Assembly: GCF_000003605.2 (NCBI RefSeq)
Contig: NW_003109079.1
Location: 860,878 to 888,576, forward strand
Length of the DNA stretch: 27,699 bases
Direction: 5' to 3'
DNA from: Saccoglossus kowalevskii
Lineage: Eukaryota > Hemichordata > Enteropneusta > Harrimaniidae
Shown: piece after piece, positions 23,401 to 27,299 of the stretch
Position numbering within the stretch: position 1 is the first letter of the stretch
How the letters are laid out: each line of letters starts with the position of its first letter
Made by a program: the position numbers and the translations under genes
The notes under the pieces: generated by a model
Database searches by the model: none
What the model was told of the DNA's origin: nothing
The model's input: the letters and a program-made list of their open reading frames with translations, nothing else

Positions 23401-26400
23401 CTTTAGCATTTATTTTATCTGAATGTAATAATAGACTCTCTTTATATACAGTGGCATGTAATTCAAAATTCAGTGTGGGTGTTGTTAATCTATCCTTGCT
23501 GCTGTTTATAATTTTAATTGTTAATTTTTTGATAACGCAGTTTGCAAGTCTTATAATGAAGATGTGCATGCAGTTGGTCCACCAAAATCATAAAAAATAG
23601 TTGTCTAACTTGGTATAATTACAAATCTGTCAACTCTCATAATCGGGTACCATTAAATGTGCAGTCCCTATTGACTCAATTTGTACAATTAAACTAGAAA
23701 TTAACCCACTGTTTATGGTTGGTTGTAATTTTATATGCATAATTGGCTCCCATGTCACAAACAGAAGGTACTCTTCTCTGTGACTAGTCAGGCTACTGCC
23801 TCTATTAAAATGAAACTTTGTATAGAGCTTATACTCTATTATGAATACCAGACATGATTAGATTTTGGTACACATCCATATAATAATTTACTACCTTTAT
23901 AATGTTTTGTTTGCTTAAAGGAATTAAGAAAAAAACAGATTGTGTAGTTGCACGATTGATCATTAATTTGAGTATTTTAATTAGCTGATTTGCATAATAC
24001 TGGTTATTAAAGTGTTGGTCTGTCTTTGCAGCAGTCTGCTCAAATTCATTGAACTTGGTAAATGCTTGCTGTTTGTGCAGATGAATAACTGATATCAGTT
24101 TGTGCATATTAATTAGGTGATTTGCATACTAATTGGATTGAAATTGCTTTGTTGGCACAAACCATTAGCCAATGCTAGCTGATATCTAATTTGGTTAAAG
24201 GACGGTAGTCATCCCACCGCGCATGTGCAAGATATATTGGTCTCGTATAAACAAAGATGGCGACTTTGACTGTTGCGCAGATCAACGAGTACAAACTGAG
24301 ACGTTACCAAGCTTTAATTAGATATTTTTTCAGGCAATTGAATGTATCAAAGGAGTTGCCTTAATTAGTGCAAATCACGTCCAGGCCAGGCCAAACCTCA
24401 TACTTGAGATTTCCATTTGAAGAGCGCATTGGATTGTGGGAAAATCAATGTTTATCAACACAAATGTCGTTCATGCTCAGCCCGACGACTACCGCCCTTC
24501 AATGTGATTTATATTTTATTTGTCATAACAACTACCATACTTAAATTACAATATCATGCAACCCTAATATCCACTCTAAAGCAAAATGGAAAATTGTTCA
24601 CATGCATAATAAATTCAAGTACTGTGGAATACTTTATTTTTGCTGGAATTAATTTTCGCTGAAAAGGCTTTTTGGGCGTTATGCTTGGAATTTATTTTCA
24701 ATGATTTTTGATGAGTTTAATGTGAAATATAGGAAAAAAAGTATATTCGCTAGATTTTATTTTCACAGAATCATCCCTTCAGCAAAAATAGCGAAAATTA
24801 CAAGCGAAAATAAAGTATACTACAGTATTATGATGTGTGGTTCAAAAGTGCATTGCTAACAGCGAAGCTATCTCAGCTGAGAGGCTGCTTGTTTTTCAAA
24901 CATTTTTAATTAATCTATATTAAATTAATCTCTATATTAAATTATTGTTTTTCCATTTCATTCAAGTGTTGTTTGCTTCACTTTTATATTAGTTTTCAAA
25001 TGTTGTGCAAATATGAAACTGCTTTTAATAAACTATTTATATTTTATAATATTTTGGTTTTAGGTTTAGAGGATGAAGCACATGTTTACTCAGCAAAAGG
25101 TTCTGTGTATAACGCCATCCTGGGTCTCGTTGATGTTACCAAGGGAACCAATTCTTACTACAAATTGCAACTGCTTGAACATGATAATACTAAAAAGTAT
25201 GTTTTGAATTATTTATTCATTTATGTCTTCCACTATTAAAATTTTTTATTAGCTCCGCTGTCAACTTTAGTCGAGCGGAGCTCATCATATGAGTGATTGT
25301 CCGTCGTCCGTGTCAATGTTTTACTCTTTCGACTTCTTCTTGAAAACTACAAGCACGAATGCTTTGATACTTGGTGTATATGTACCTTGGGTAGACCTCT
25401 CTCAGATTTGTTCATTTCATGATCATATCTTCAATTCTCTAATTTTGGTGAATATTTTTGTAATTTTTGGTAAAAAGTGATATTTTCGACTTTTAGTTAA
25501 AAACCGCAAGTCCCAGTGTGATATTTTCGACTTCTTGTTGAAAACCGCAAGTCCAATTGCTTTGATATTACATATATAGGTACTACATGTGAACCTCTCT
25601 CAGATTTGCTAATTTCGTGGTAATATTTTCAATTATCTAATTTTGATGATAATTTTTGTCATTTTTGGTGAAAAGCGATATTTTTGAATTCTTGTTAAAA
25701 ACAGCTAGTCTACATATTGTTCATTTTCTAATGATATCTTCTGATCTTTAATTGCAATGTGCATTGCTAACAGTGAAGCTATCTCAGCCGACAGGCTGCT
25801 TGTGTTTTATTTTATCTCATTACTTTGACTGTTTGGATGTAACAAAATGTGAATAACAATACTCTCAACAGCAAAAAAATAGTAGCTGGCCATTTTCAAT
25901 GTCTTGCATAATTCACTAGTAATAAAAAAGGTGTAAAATTGGAAAATGGTGTTGCAGTCCATGTACGAGTCTCCACTTATTTGCTGATAAAAACAAAAAT
26001 ATTTATTGTCAAAACGTGTACACATTTTAGATTGACACAACTCTAATCTCATCTGTAATGTTTTTAAAAAAAATGAATTAAAAATCAACTGTTATTACTA
26101 CTAAAAGATTTCTTCCTGAATAATGATTTTAACCTTGGTTGTAGATGGTATGTATTCAGAGCATGGGGACGAGTTGGCACCACCATTGGAGGAAACAAAG
26201 TTGAGAAATTTCACTCTCTGCTCAATGCAATGGATCATTTCTGTAGTCTCTATGGTGAGAAGACTGGTAATGATTTTGGCACCAAAGATTTCCAGAAATA
26301 TCCAAATAAATTCTACCCATTGGAGATGGACTATGGACAGGTATATACATTGTGTGACGCTCTATTTGATCTATGATTGCTCTTGATTGGTTCCACCTGT

Positions 26401-27299
26401 GGCATATGCTGATCTTGTAAACACATCACTGCTTGTTGCAAACACATCACAGTTCAATATGAGTGCATCACAGTTGAATGTGAGCGCAACACAGTTGAAT
26501 GTGAGCGCATCGCAGTTGAATGTGAGCGCATCGCAGTTGGATGTGAGCGCATCGCAGTTGGATGCGAGCGCATCGCAGTTGGATGCGAGCGCATCGCAGT
26601 TGGATGCGAGCGCATCGCAGTTGGATGCGAGCGCATCGCAGTTGGATGCGAGCGCATCGCAGTTGGATGCGAGCGCATCGCAGTTGGATGCGAGCGCATC
26701 GCAGTTGGATGCGAGCGCATCGCAGTTGGATGCGAGCGCATCGCAGTTGGATGCGAGCGCATCGCAGTTGGATGCGAGCGCATCGCAGTTGGATGCGAGC
26801 GCATCGCAGTTGGATGCGAGCGCATCGCAGTTGGATGCGAGCGCATCGCAGTTGGATGCGAGCGCATCGCAGTTGGATGCGAGCGCATCGCAGTTGGATG
26901 CGAGCGCATCGCAGTTGGATGCGAGCGCATCGCAGTTGGATGCGAGCGCATCGCAGCTGGATGCGAGCGCATCGCAGCTGGATGCGAGCGCATCGCAGCT
27001 GGATGCGAGCGCATCGCAGCTGGATGCGAGCGCATCGCAGCCAAACATAATTGAGAATGAATCTAGTACACCATGGAGCAACAAATCAACTGTTCAGCTA
27101 CCAATTTAAAAACAAATAATATAATTTTAGTACAAATTTTGAAAGCAATGTTTTGTTTATTTTAATACAGGAAGAAGAGGAGTTAAAAAAGATGAATATG
27201 GAAGTTGGTAGTAATTCCAAACTACATAAGTCAATACAAGAGTTGATCAAAATGATTTTTGATATTGATGAAATGAAGAAAACTATGTTAGAATTTGAA
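2334..27299 (+). CDS. PARP1: PARP1, poly(ADP-ribose) polymerase 1 (5' part, 15 exons; 3' end outside window)
   Basis: Nuclear DNA-break sensor that uses NAD+ to build poly(ADP-ribose) on itself, histones and repair factors. Joined exons: 2334-2456, 3274-3361, 7293-7480, 13340-13554, 14497-14584, 14744-14860, 15290-15492, 15652-15750, 16250-16404, 16924-17069, 17653-17740, 18560-18637, 25064-25196, 26145-26340, 27171-27299. All introns are GT-AG and all phases agree (682 codons, no internal stop). Visible domains: ZnF1 (C22, C25, H54, C57), ZnF2 (C124, C127, H158, C161), NLS (KRK at 206 and KKPKTKK at 219), PADR1/Zn3 (C290, C293, C307, C317), BRCT about 382-475, WGR about 515-630 with WGRVG at 581, and the start of the helical domain about 650-682. 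Human PARP1 has 1014 residues, so about 310, including the catalytic H-Y-E fold, should follow downstream. The assignment rests on residue-level similarity recalled from the family; no alignment was run. Confidence 0.96.
2457..3273 (+). other. PARP1 intron 1, no feature seen
   Basis: AT-rich intron with normal GT-AG ends. I found no ORF with family resemblance and no clear repeat. Confidence 0.85.
3274..3361 (+). CDS. PARP1: PARP1 exon 2 (second half of zinc finger 1)
   Basis: Preceded by a pyrimidine-rich acceptor ending cttgcag. Encodes residues 42-70, with the zinc ligands H54 and C57 in the WFHYSCFW motif. This completes the C-C-H-C finger that stacks on DNA ends. Ends in phase 1 at atttg|gtatgt; the last base joins exon 3 to make Gly71. 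Confidence 0.93.
3625..3853 (+). repeat. Dispersed repeat family A, left part (split by a TTAA element)
   Basis: Contains 'ctgatatctcaagaacc', 'caatgaaactttgtacata' and 'gattagattttg' modules that recur at 6382-6835, 8818-9300 and 23810-24140. It breaks off at TTAA (3854-3857) and its expected continuation is found at 6382. Confidence 0.85.
3858..6377. mobile_element. 2.5 kb DNA transposon-like element with TTAA target duplication
   Basis: Ends carry perfect 10-bp terminal inverted repeats: AGGGGAACCG at 3858-3867 and CGGTTCCCCT at 6368-6377. Each is flanked outside by TTAA (3854-3857 and 6378-6381). Removing the element plus one TTAA rejoins the surrounding family A repeat, which proves insertion. 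TTAA duplications are typical of piggyBac and Kolobok elements. The interior has only short ORFs (at most 123 codons) with no transposase I recognise, so it is a non-autonomous or decayed copy. Confidence 0.82.
6382..6835 (+). repeat. Dispersed repeat family A, right part
   Basis: Continues the 3625-3853 copy after the TTAA element. At least three sub-units begin with 'aatgaaacttKgtaMat', each followed by 'gattagttttt'-like and 'attaat' modules. Confidence 0.82.
6846..7020 (+). repeat. Tandem duplication, period 106 bp
   Basis: The string 'taatatgcataactgtaat' starts at 6846 and again at 6952, and each is followed by a related 'gtgctataat' block about 50 bases on. The second copy is partly diverged. 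Confidence 0.7.
7293..7480 (+). CDS. PARP1: PARP1 exon 3 (ZnF1-ZnF2 linker, first half of zinc finger 2)
   Basis: Acceptor ttttttgcag. Encodes residues 72-133: the conserved [10 protein letters not shown] helix end of ZnF1, an acidic/Gly-rich linker ([10 protein letters not shown]), then [17 protein letters not shown] with ZnF2 ligands C124 and C127. Ends in phase 0 at atgaag|gtaaaa. The next intron is almost 6 kb long. Confidence 0.94.
7481..8817 (+). other. Start of PARP1 intron 3, no assignable gene
   Basis: Contains a 99-codon open frame (7654-7953) beginning in ordinary intron sequence. Its composition is less AT-rich than the surroundings and its translation is moderately protein-like, but I recognise no family. 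Other open frames here are short and not convincing. Confidence 0.6.
8818..9300 (+). repeat. Dispersed repeat family A, second copy
   Basis: Again has 'ttgatatctcaagaacc', 'gatgaaactttgtgcatag', 'ctctgggccaatgcgcag' and 'gattaggttttgg', in the same order as the intron 2 copy, with further degenerate units to about 9300. It sits directly downstream (minus strand) of the hAT-like relic and may have displaced its end. Confidence 0.82.
9308..9430 (+). repeat. Dispersed repeat, paired with 22122-22236
   Basis: Shares 'tttttccatcaatat', 'aagtaattttgaattaattttta' in two parts, and 'aggagttctttctaagct' followed by 'ctttgatttt' with the copy near 22.2 kb, in the same orientation and spacing. Confidence 0.8.
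9452..9652 (-). pseudogene. hAT-like relic, block 5 (RW motif)
   Basis: Reads [40 protein letters not shown] and [15 protein letters not shown], all open. RW(L)SH is the conserved hAT segment downstream of the core. A donor-like tcag|gtatgc follows HMMSANS. No joining acceptor keeps the frame with block 4, so either another frameshift or a missing small exon is needed. Confidence 0.75.
9795..9978 (-). pseudogene. hAT-like relic, block 4 (C-x2-H motif)
   Basis: Acceptor tgttacag. The first codons (VATKLRE) are in a different frame from [20 protein letters not shown], so a one-base shift separates them. A TAG follows KYL, then the same frame continues [20 protein letters not shown] and AGLQEIQ up to a donor (attcag|gtgaga). 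HCIAH is the conserved hAT core motif. Confidence 0.75.
10262..10465 (-). pseudogene. hAT-like relic, block 3 (first catalytic Asp block)
   Basis: After an acceptor-like attccag, one frame reads [32 protein letters not shown] and [18 protein letters not shown]. The D-E-x-T-D stretch carries the first acidic residue of the hAT RNase-H-like core. A TAA sits two codons into the block in this frame, and the homology fades after KQL, ending at TAG. Confidence 0.7.
10575..10904 (-). pseudogene. hAT-like relic, block 2 (TTF/BED-type zinc finger, frameshifted)
   Basis: Acceptor gtttcag, then [11 protein letters not shown]...WSKVPC...LRHSRLIMH. The C-x2-C and H-x5-H pairs fit a TTF/BED-type finger. 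The frame breaks at a TGA right after MHKTAA; the family match resumes in another frame with [20 protein letters not shown] and [10 protein letters not shown], then meets a TAA before a donor-like cag|gtatat. These are two separate disabling changes. Confidence 0.72.
11193..11534 (-). pseudogene. hAT-like relic, block 1 (basic N-terminal region)
   Basis: Open for about 114 codons: [17 protein letters not shown] near the start and [20 protein letters not shown] near the end. It lies between a possible acceptor (tttacag, minus strand) and a donor (cgaaag|gtaagc). No ATG stands at the beginning, so the true N-terminus would be in a further exon that I do not see. Joining this block to block 2 across the intron restores DSK-G-MLCTLC in frame, which supports the exon model. 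Confidence 0.7.
11535..13339 (+). other. Rest of PARP1 intron 3, no assignable gene
   Basis: No coding region recognised. A short degenerate GCTAAC/GCGAAC hexamer run lies at about 11868-11897. The part from 12500 to 13300 is AT-rich and looks unstructured. Confidence 0.7.
13340..13554 (+). CDS. PARP1: PARP1 exon 4 (second half of zinc finger 2)
   Basis: Acceptor ctaccgacag. Encodes residues 134-204 with ligands H158 and C161 in EKWHHLDCF, then the helical tail ending LKTDKKN. The donor is aatgt|gtaaat, because only this choice joins exon 5 in frame (gt + t = Val205); using the gt two bases earlier would put a TAA at the start of exon 5. Reading through the donor gives a false stop at 13556. 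Confidence 0.93.
13555..14261 (+). other. PARP1 intron 4 (proximal part), nothing seen
   Basis: AT-rich sequence without open frames or repeats that I can support. The distal part of the intron holds a MITE copy (next entry). Confidence 0.75.
14262..14468. mobile_element. MITE family C, copy 1
   Basis: About 207 bp. Shares 'gctggaattaattttc', 'ggaatttattttcactgatttttga', split by small changes, 'aatataggaaaaaa' and 'gaatcattccttcagcaaaa' with copies at 21151 and 24620. The right end is ctacagta. The left terminus is degraded. It lies about 30 bp upstream of the exon 5 acceptor. Confidence 0.82.
14497..14584 (+). CDS. PARP1: PARP1 exon 5 (bipartite nuclear localisation signal)
   Basis: Acceptor atttgcag. 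Encodes residues 206-234, almost all Lys/Thr/Glu: KRKTTETDG, then [14 protein letters not shown]. The layout KRK - 10 residues - basic cluster matches the bipartite NLS of vertebrate PARP1. Vertebrates have the caspase site DEVD-G here; this protein has TETD-G at 210-214. Ends in phase 0 at gagg|gtaaga. Confidence 0.92.
14744..14860 (+). CDS. PARP1: PARP1 exon 6 (PADR1 helical part)
   Basis: Acceptor tttattttag. Encodes residues 235-273: [20 protein letters not shown] followed by [19 protein letters not shown]. This is the PADR1 subdomain ahead of zinc finger 3 (in human: W-x-I-x-D-x-L, then NDLKELL and VPSGES). Phase 0 at both ends. Confidence 0.93.
15058..15219. mobile_element. 162-bp MITE with TA ends in PARP1 intron 6
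   Basis: Left end TAccgtaaaatctgtattaa, right end (reverse complement) TActgtaaaatctgtattaa: about 20 bp with one mismatch, with TA at both outer edges, typical of Tc1/mariner-derived MITEs. Inside, a motif of the type 'taaaagccgcaccc' appears three times in degenerate form. It ends 70 bp before the exon 7 acceptor. Confidence 0.85.
15290..15492 (+). CDS. PARP1: PARP1 exon 7 (PADR1 / zinc finger 3)
   Basis: Acceptor gtcccatcag. Encodes residues 274-340 with [14 protein letters not shown] and the four zinc ligands C290, C293, C307 and C317 (the last in WTKC). Zn3 passes the DNA-break signal between domains in this family. Ends in phase 2 at actatct|gtgagt. An in-frame ORF extends upstream of the acceptor, but the family match starts at LLEYATDG. 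Confidence 0.94.
15652..15750 (+). CDS. PARP1: PARP1 exon 8 (linker before BRCT)
   Basis: Acceptor tattttcag. Completes Leu341 and encodes residues 342-373: [20 protein letters not shown], then a Ser/Pro/Ala-rich tail. This is the end of PADR1 (human ...YLKKLKVKKQDRIFPPE) and the flexible linker to BRCT. Ends in phase 2 at tccac|gtatgt. Confidence 0.9.
15751..16249 (+). repeat. PARP1 intron 8; only a weak family B fragment
   Basis: Positions 15850-15930 carry 'gatcatttcatgaagatatcctcaaa' (in part), 'ttttgatgaatatttttg' and 'attgctttgatatt', modules of repeat family B (see 25248-25803). The rest of the intron shows nothing. Confidence 0.5.
16250..16404 (+). CDS. PARP1: PARP1 exon 9 (BRCT first half)
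   Basis: Acceptor tgattag. Completes Thr374 and encodes residues 375-425: linker [10 protein letters not shown], then the BRCT core [26 protein letters not shown] and NVACVISTQ. The Leu-Gly-Gly turn is the standard BRCT motif. Ends in phase 1 at tcaag|gtaggg. Confidence 0.92.
16405..16923 (+). other. PARP1 intron 9, nothing seen
   Basis: AT-rich with one short G-run (about 16497-16508). No ORF or repeat that I can support. Confidence 0.75.
16924..17069 (+). CDS. PARP1: PARP1 exon 10 (BRCT second half)
   Basis: Acceptor ctccacag. Completes Asp426 and encodes 427-474: [32 protein letters not shown] and SSIANWGTD. The VHVVSEDFL strand-helix matches the conserved C-terminal part of the PARP1 BRCT fold. 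Ends in phase 0 at actgat|gtaagt. Confidence 0.92.
17219..17377 (+). repeat. Repeat D, sense copy in PARP1 intron 10
   Basis: About 160 bp. The stretch 17258-17373 (116 bp) is the exact reverse complement of 21352-21467; the flanks, including a poly-T tract and 'gctgaccctaataatt', also match with few changes. Its open frame (starting [13 protein letters not shown]) is repeat sequence, not a supported gene. Confidence 0.9.
17653..17740 (+). CDS. PARP1: PARP1 exon 11 (automodification loop)
   Basis: Acceptor ctacacag. Encodes 475-503: [20 protein letters not shown], then LKSGVSARE. This is the BRCT-WGR linker. Two Lys-Ser pairs (S492, S497) lie where vertebrate PARP1 has its serine ADP-ribosylation sites. 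Ends in phase 1 at gagaag|gtgaga. Confidence 0.88.
17741..18132 (+). other. PARP1 intron 11, proximal part; nothing seen
   Basis: No coding region or repeat supported. A 61-codon open frame here has no family features. Confidence 0.7.
18133..18400 (+). repeat. Dispersed repeat family B, truncated copy
   Basis: Starts 'ttagctctgctgttgac', contains 'tctgtcgtcgtccgg', 'aaatgctttcatatttg', 'cctctgtcagatttgtt' and 'ttttggtaaaaagtgatatttt'. These match 25248-25500 in order. The 3' tail present in the other copy is missing. Confidence 0.85.
18560..18637 (+). CDS. PARP1: PARP1 exon 12 (start of WGR domain)
   Basis: Acceptor aatcctcag. Completes Glu504 and encodes 505-529: [20 protein letters not shown] then VDPDSG. 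The string [11 protein letters not shown] is nearly invariant at the start of the WGR domain in PARP1 proteins. Ends in phase 1 at ttctg|gtaagt, before the 6.4 kb intron 12. Confidence 0.94.
18953..19081 (+). CDS. Unassigned 42-codon open frame in PARP1 intron 12
   Basis: ATG to TGA. Starts [20 protein letters not shown] and ends VAISDEGSL. Its amino-acid mix is more protein-like than the shadows around it (Lys, Ser, Asp-rich with amphipathic spacing), and the local codon use is less AT-biased than the intron. I do not recognise a family. It could be an exon fragment of a transposable element or chance. It is on the same strand as PARP1 but is not spliced to it in any phase I can see. Confidence 0.2.
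   Translation: MLSYSKDKVISQLMKKQGVLTTSKLYRVFDDLAVAISDEGSL
19366..20478 (-). CDS. Class A (rhodopsin-like) GPCR, peptide-receptor type, intronless, nested in PARP1 intron 12
   Basis: Seven-transmembrane receptor of 370 residues, expected in the plasma membrane and coupled to G proteins. Family landmarks (generic numbering): GNVLV with N61 (1.50), SLAVSDL with D90 (2.50), C118 (3.25) and C187 in loop 2 for the disulfide, DRY at 142-144, W168 (4.50), P213 (5.50), CWMP at 266-269 (6.50) and NPIVY at 309-313. C329 in helix 8 could be palmitoylated; N19 (NFS) is a possible N-glycan site. An in-frame TAG lies four codons upstream of the chosen ATG, so 20478 is the first Met of this exon; Met15 is an alternative start. 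Stop TGA at 19366-19368. The overall look is of neuropeptide receptors (beta group), but I cannot name a ligand. The gene is complete, has no intron, and runs opposite to PARP1. Confidence 0.93.
   Translation of the reverse strand: MSINTENLIFTATKMVLSNFSLDGFGNDITFANHFRRPSDVSQYIEVSLLCSIMATGVLGNVLVVVVCIRRGYEHFSTANFFLCSLAVSDLITCLVLLPLHINLETSYKTHSISNTSCRISMYFWNQCMYCTSWLLAGISIDRYYAIRYPLQPILTAYKAKCIIVSIWILTFIAASPALFVYKGPYCHPIDIGALNLELAMAVMPALFVFLIPMIIITTAYYLIFYSLWKNRRGIIYSSQRMQMAQSTHYTVAKRLLLVVLVFVICWMPGMVLRLYYTINKVDFTMRSTYALLAYISEYILPYLNSVLNPIVYSLINKTFREDCKRLLCFHHHQQHRRQISQELAVVIRCKDVVPRCDQSRHNLNKETCV
20569..20703. repeat. Tandem repeat, 50-bp period, about 2.7 units
   Basis: Unit contains 'taacattgca', 'agttctctYttgcccc' and 'tgaaactgatttgRttga'. 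Start points of the 'ttctc' block are 20588, 20638 and 20688, exactly 50 apart. It lies 90 bp upstream of the GPCR start codon on that gene's 5' side. Confidence 0.92.
21051..21127. repeat. Tandem repeat, 33-bp period, 2.3 units
   Basis: 'gtggctgggagagccaatt' followed by 'gaataattcgcaaa' repeats at 21051 and 21084 without change; a third partial copy starts 21117 with one substitution. Confidence 0.92.
21151..21345. mobile_element. MITE family C, copy 2 (right end joined to repeat D)
   Basis: Matches the other two copies from 'aactggaattcatttttgctg' (split) to 'cagtgaaaatagcgaaaatt'. The usual right terminus is absent here; repeat D follows at once, and a 'tttacagta' end appears only at 21505-21513, after repeat D. 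Repeat D may therefore have inserted into this copy, or the two may form one longer element. Confidence 0.78.
21348..21503 (-). repeat. Repeat D, antisense copy in PARP1 intron 12
   Basis: Inverted relative to the intron 10 copy; 21352-21467 is a perfect reverse complement of 17258-17373. Confidence 0.9.
21898..21944. repeat. Tandem AT-rich repeat, 23-bp period
   Basis: 'gttaatattaaatttaataaaat' (23 bp, shown in pieces in the sequence) occurs twice in a row, preceded by a related partial unit. Confidence 0.85.
22122..22236 (+). repeat. Dispersed repeat, second copy of 9308-9430
   Basis: Same order and orientation of 'ttttccatcaatat', 'taattttgaattaattttta' and 'aggagttctttctaagct' as at 9.4 kb. 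Confidence 0.8.
22237..23800 (+). other. Middle of PARP1 intron 12, nothing seen
   Basis: AT-rich, with no supported gene on either strand and no clear repeat. Short open frames only. Confidence 0.7.
23810..24140 (+). repeat. Dispersed repeat family A, third copy
   Basis: 'aaaatgaaactttgtatagag', in part, 'gacatgattagattttgg' and closing 'tgcatattaattaggtgattt' modules match the family in order; a central stretch differs. Confidence 0.75.
24199..24498. mobile_element. 300-bp TTAA-type MITE in PARP1 intron 12
   Basis: Left end AGGACGGTAGTCATC, right end (reverse complement) AGGGCGGTAGTCGTC; weaker symmetry (GCGCATG / GAGCATG) follows. TTAA stands on the left and TTCA on the right, i.e. a slightly mutated target duplication. 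The AGG-type ends recall the 2.5 kb element in intron 2, but the ends are not the same. No coding capacity. Confidence 0.75.
24620..24827. mobile_element. MITE family C, copy 3 (best preserved)
   Basis: 208 bp. Left terminus TACTGTGGAATACTTTATTT and right terminus (reverse complement) TACTGTAGTATACTTTATTT, 20 bp with two mismatches. The inner parts are also partly self-complementary ('attttcgctg' / 'agcgaaaatt'). TA at both outer edges suggests TA target duplication. Confidence 0.87.
24848..24893 (+). repeat. Family B 3' tail, solo fragment
   Basis: 'gtgcattgctaacagcgaag' and 'agaggctgcttgt' match the end of the full copy at 25759-25803 with a few changes. Confidence 0.85.
25064..25196 (+). 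CDS. PARP1: PARP1 exon 13 (WGR domain)
   Basis: Acceptor ggttttag. Completes Gly530 and encodes 531-573, including [20 protein letters not shown], almost the same as human [20 protein letters not shown]. Ends in phase 2 at taaaaa|gtatgt. Confidence 0.95.
25248..25803 (+). repeat. Dispersed repeat family B, full copy in PARP1 intron 13
   Basis: Begins with a 9-bp hairpin (agctccgct at 25251-25259, agcggagct at 25274-25282), then two or three internal units of 'ttcgacttcttSttgaaaac ... gctttgatatt ... cctctctcagatttg', and ends 'cagccgacaggctgcttgt'. Non-coding. Confidence 0.87.
26145..26340 (+). CDS. PARP1: PARP1 exon 14 (WGR motif)
   Basis: Acceptor ttggttgtag. Completes Lys574 and encodes 575-639. 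[20 protein letters not shown] holds the name-giving W-G-R (581-583) that contacts DNA 5' ends and links to the catalytic domain. It is followed by [15 protein letters not shown]. Phase 0 donor cag|gtatat. If the intron were retained, translation would stop at a TGA 12 codons on (26374-26376). Confidence 0.95.
26450..27037. repeat. 21-bp minisatellite, 28 units, in PARP1 intron 14
   Basis: Core unit cagttggatgcgagcgcatcg (21 bp), holding the inverted repeat GATGCG-AG-CGCATC and three CpGs. The first five units are diverged and more AT-rich, then 19 near-identical units, then four with cagctg in place of cagttg. A further degenerate unit (26429-26449) precedes it. Because 21 is divisible by 3 and the unit lacks stops, four frames stay open (up to 240 codons, repeating QLDASAS on + and CDALASN on -). 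Retained intron 14 would stop before the array in the PARP1 frame, so this is not seen as part of PARP1. Confidence 0.97.
27171..27299 (+). CDS. PARP1: PARP1 exon 15 (start of helical regulatory domain)
   Basis: Acceptor tttaatacag. Encodes 640-682: [20 protein letters not shown], then [20 protein letters not shown] and EFE. This is the first helix of the auto-inhibitory helical domain (human [22 protein letters not shown]). Phase 0 donor gaa|gtaagt. No further exon is seen in the remaining 400 bases. Confidence 0.94.

Noticed and set aside
26387-27109. Long open frames (240, 237, 196 and 162 codons) on both strands
   Set aside because: All come from the stop-free 21-bp minisatellite; they have low complexity, lie in an intron, and none begins with a supported start or joins PARP1 in frame.
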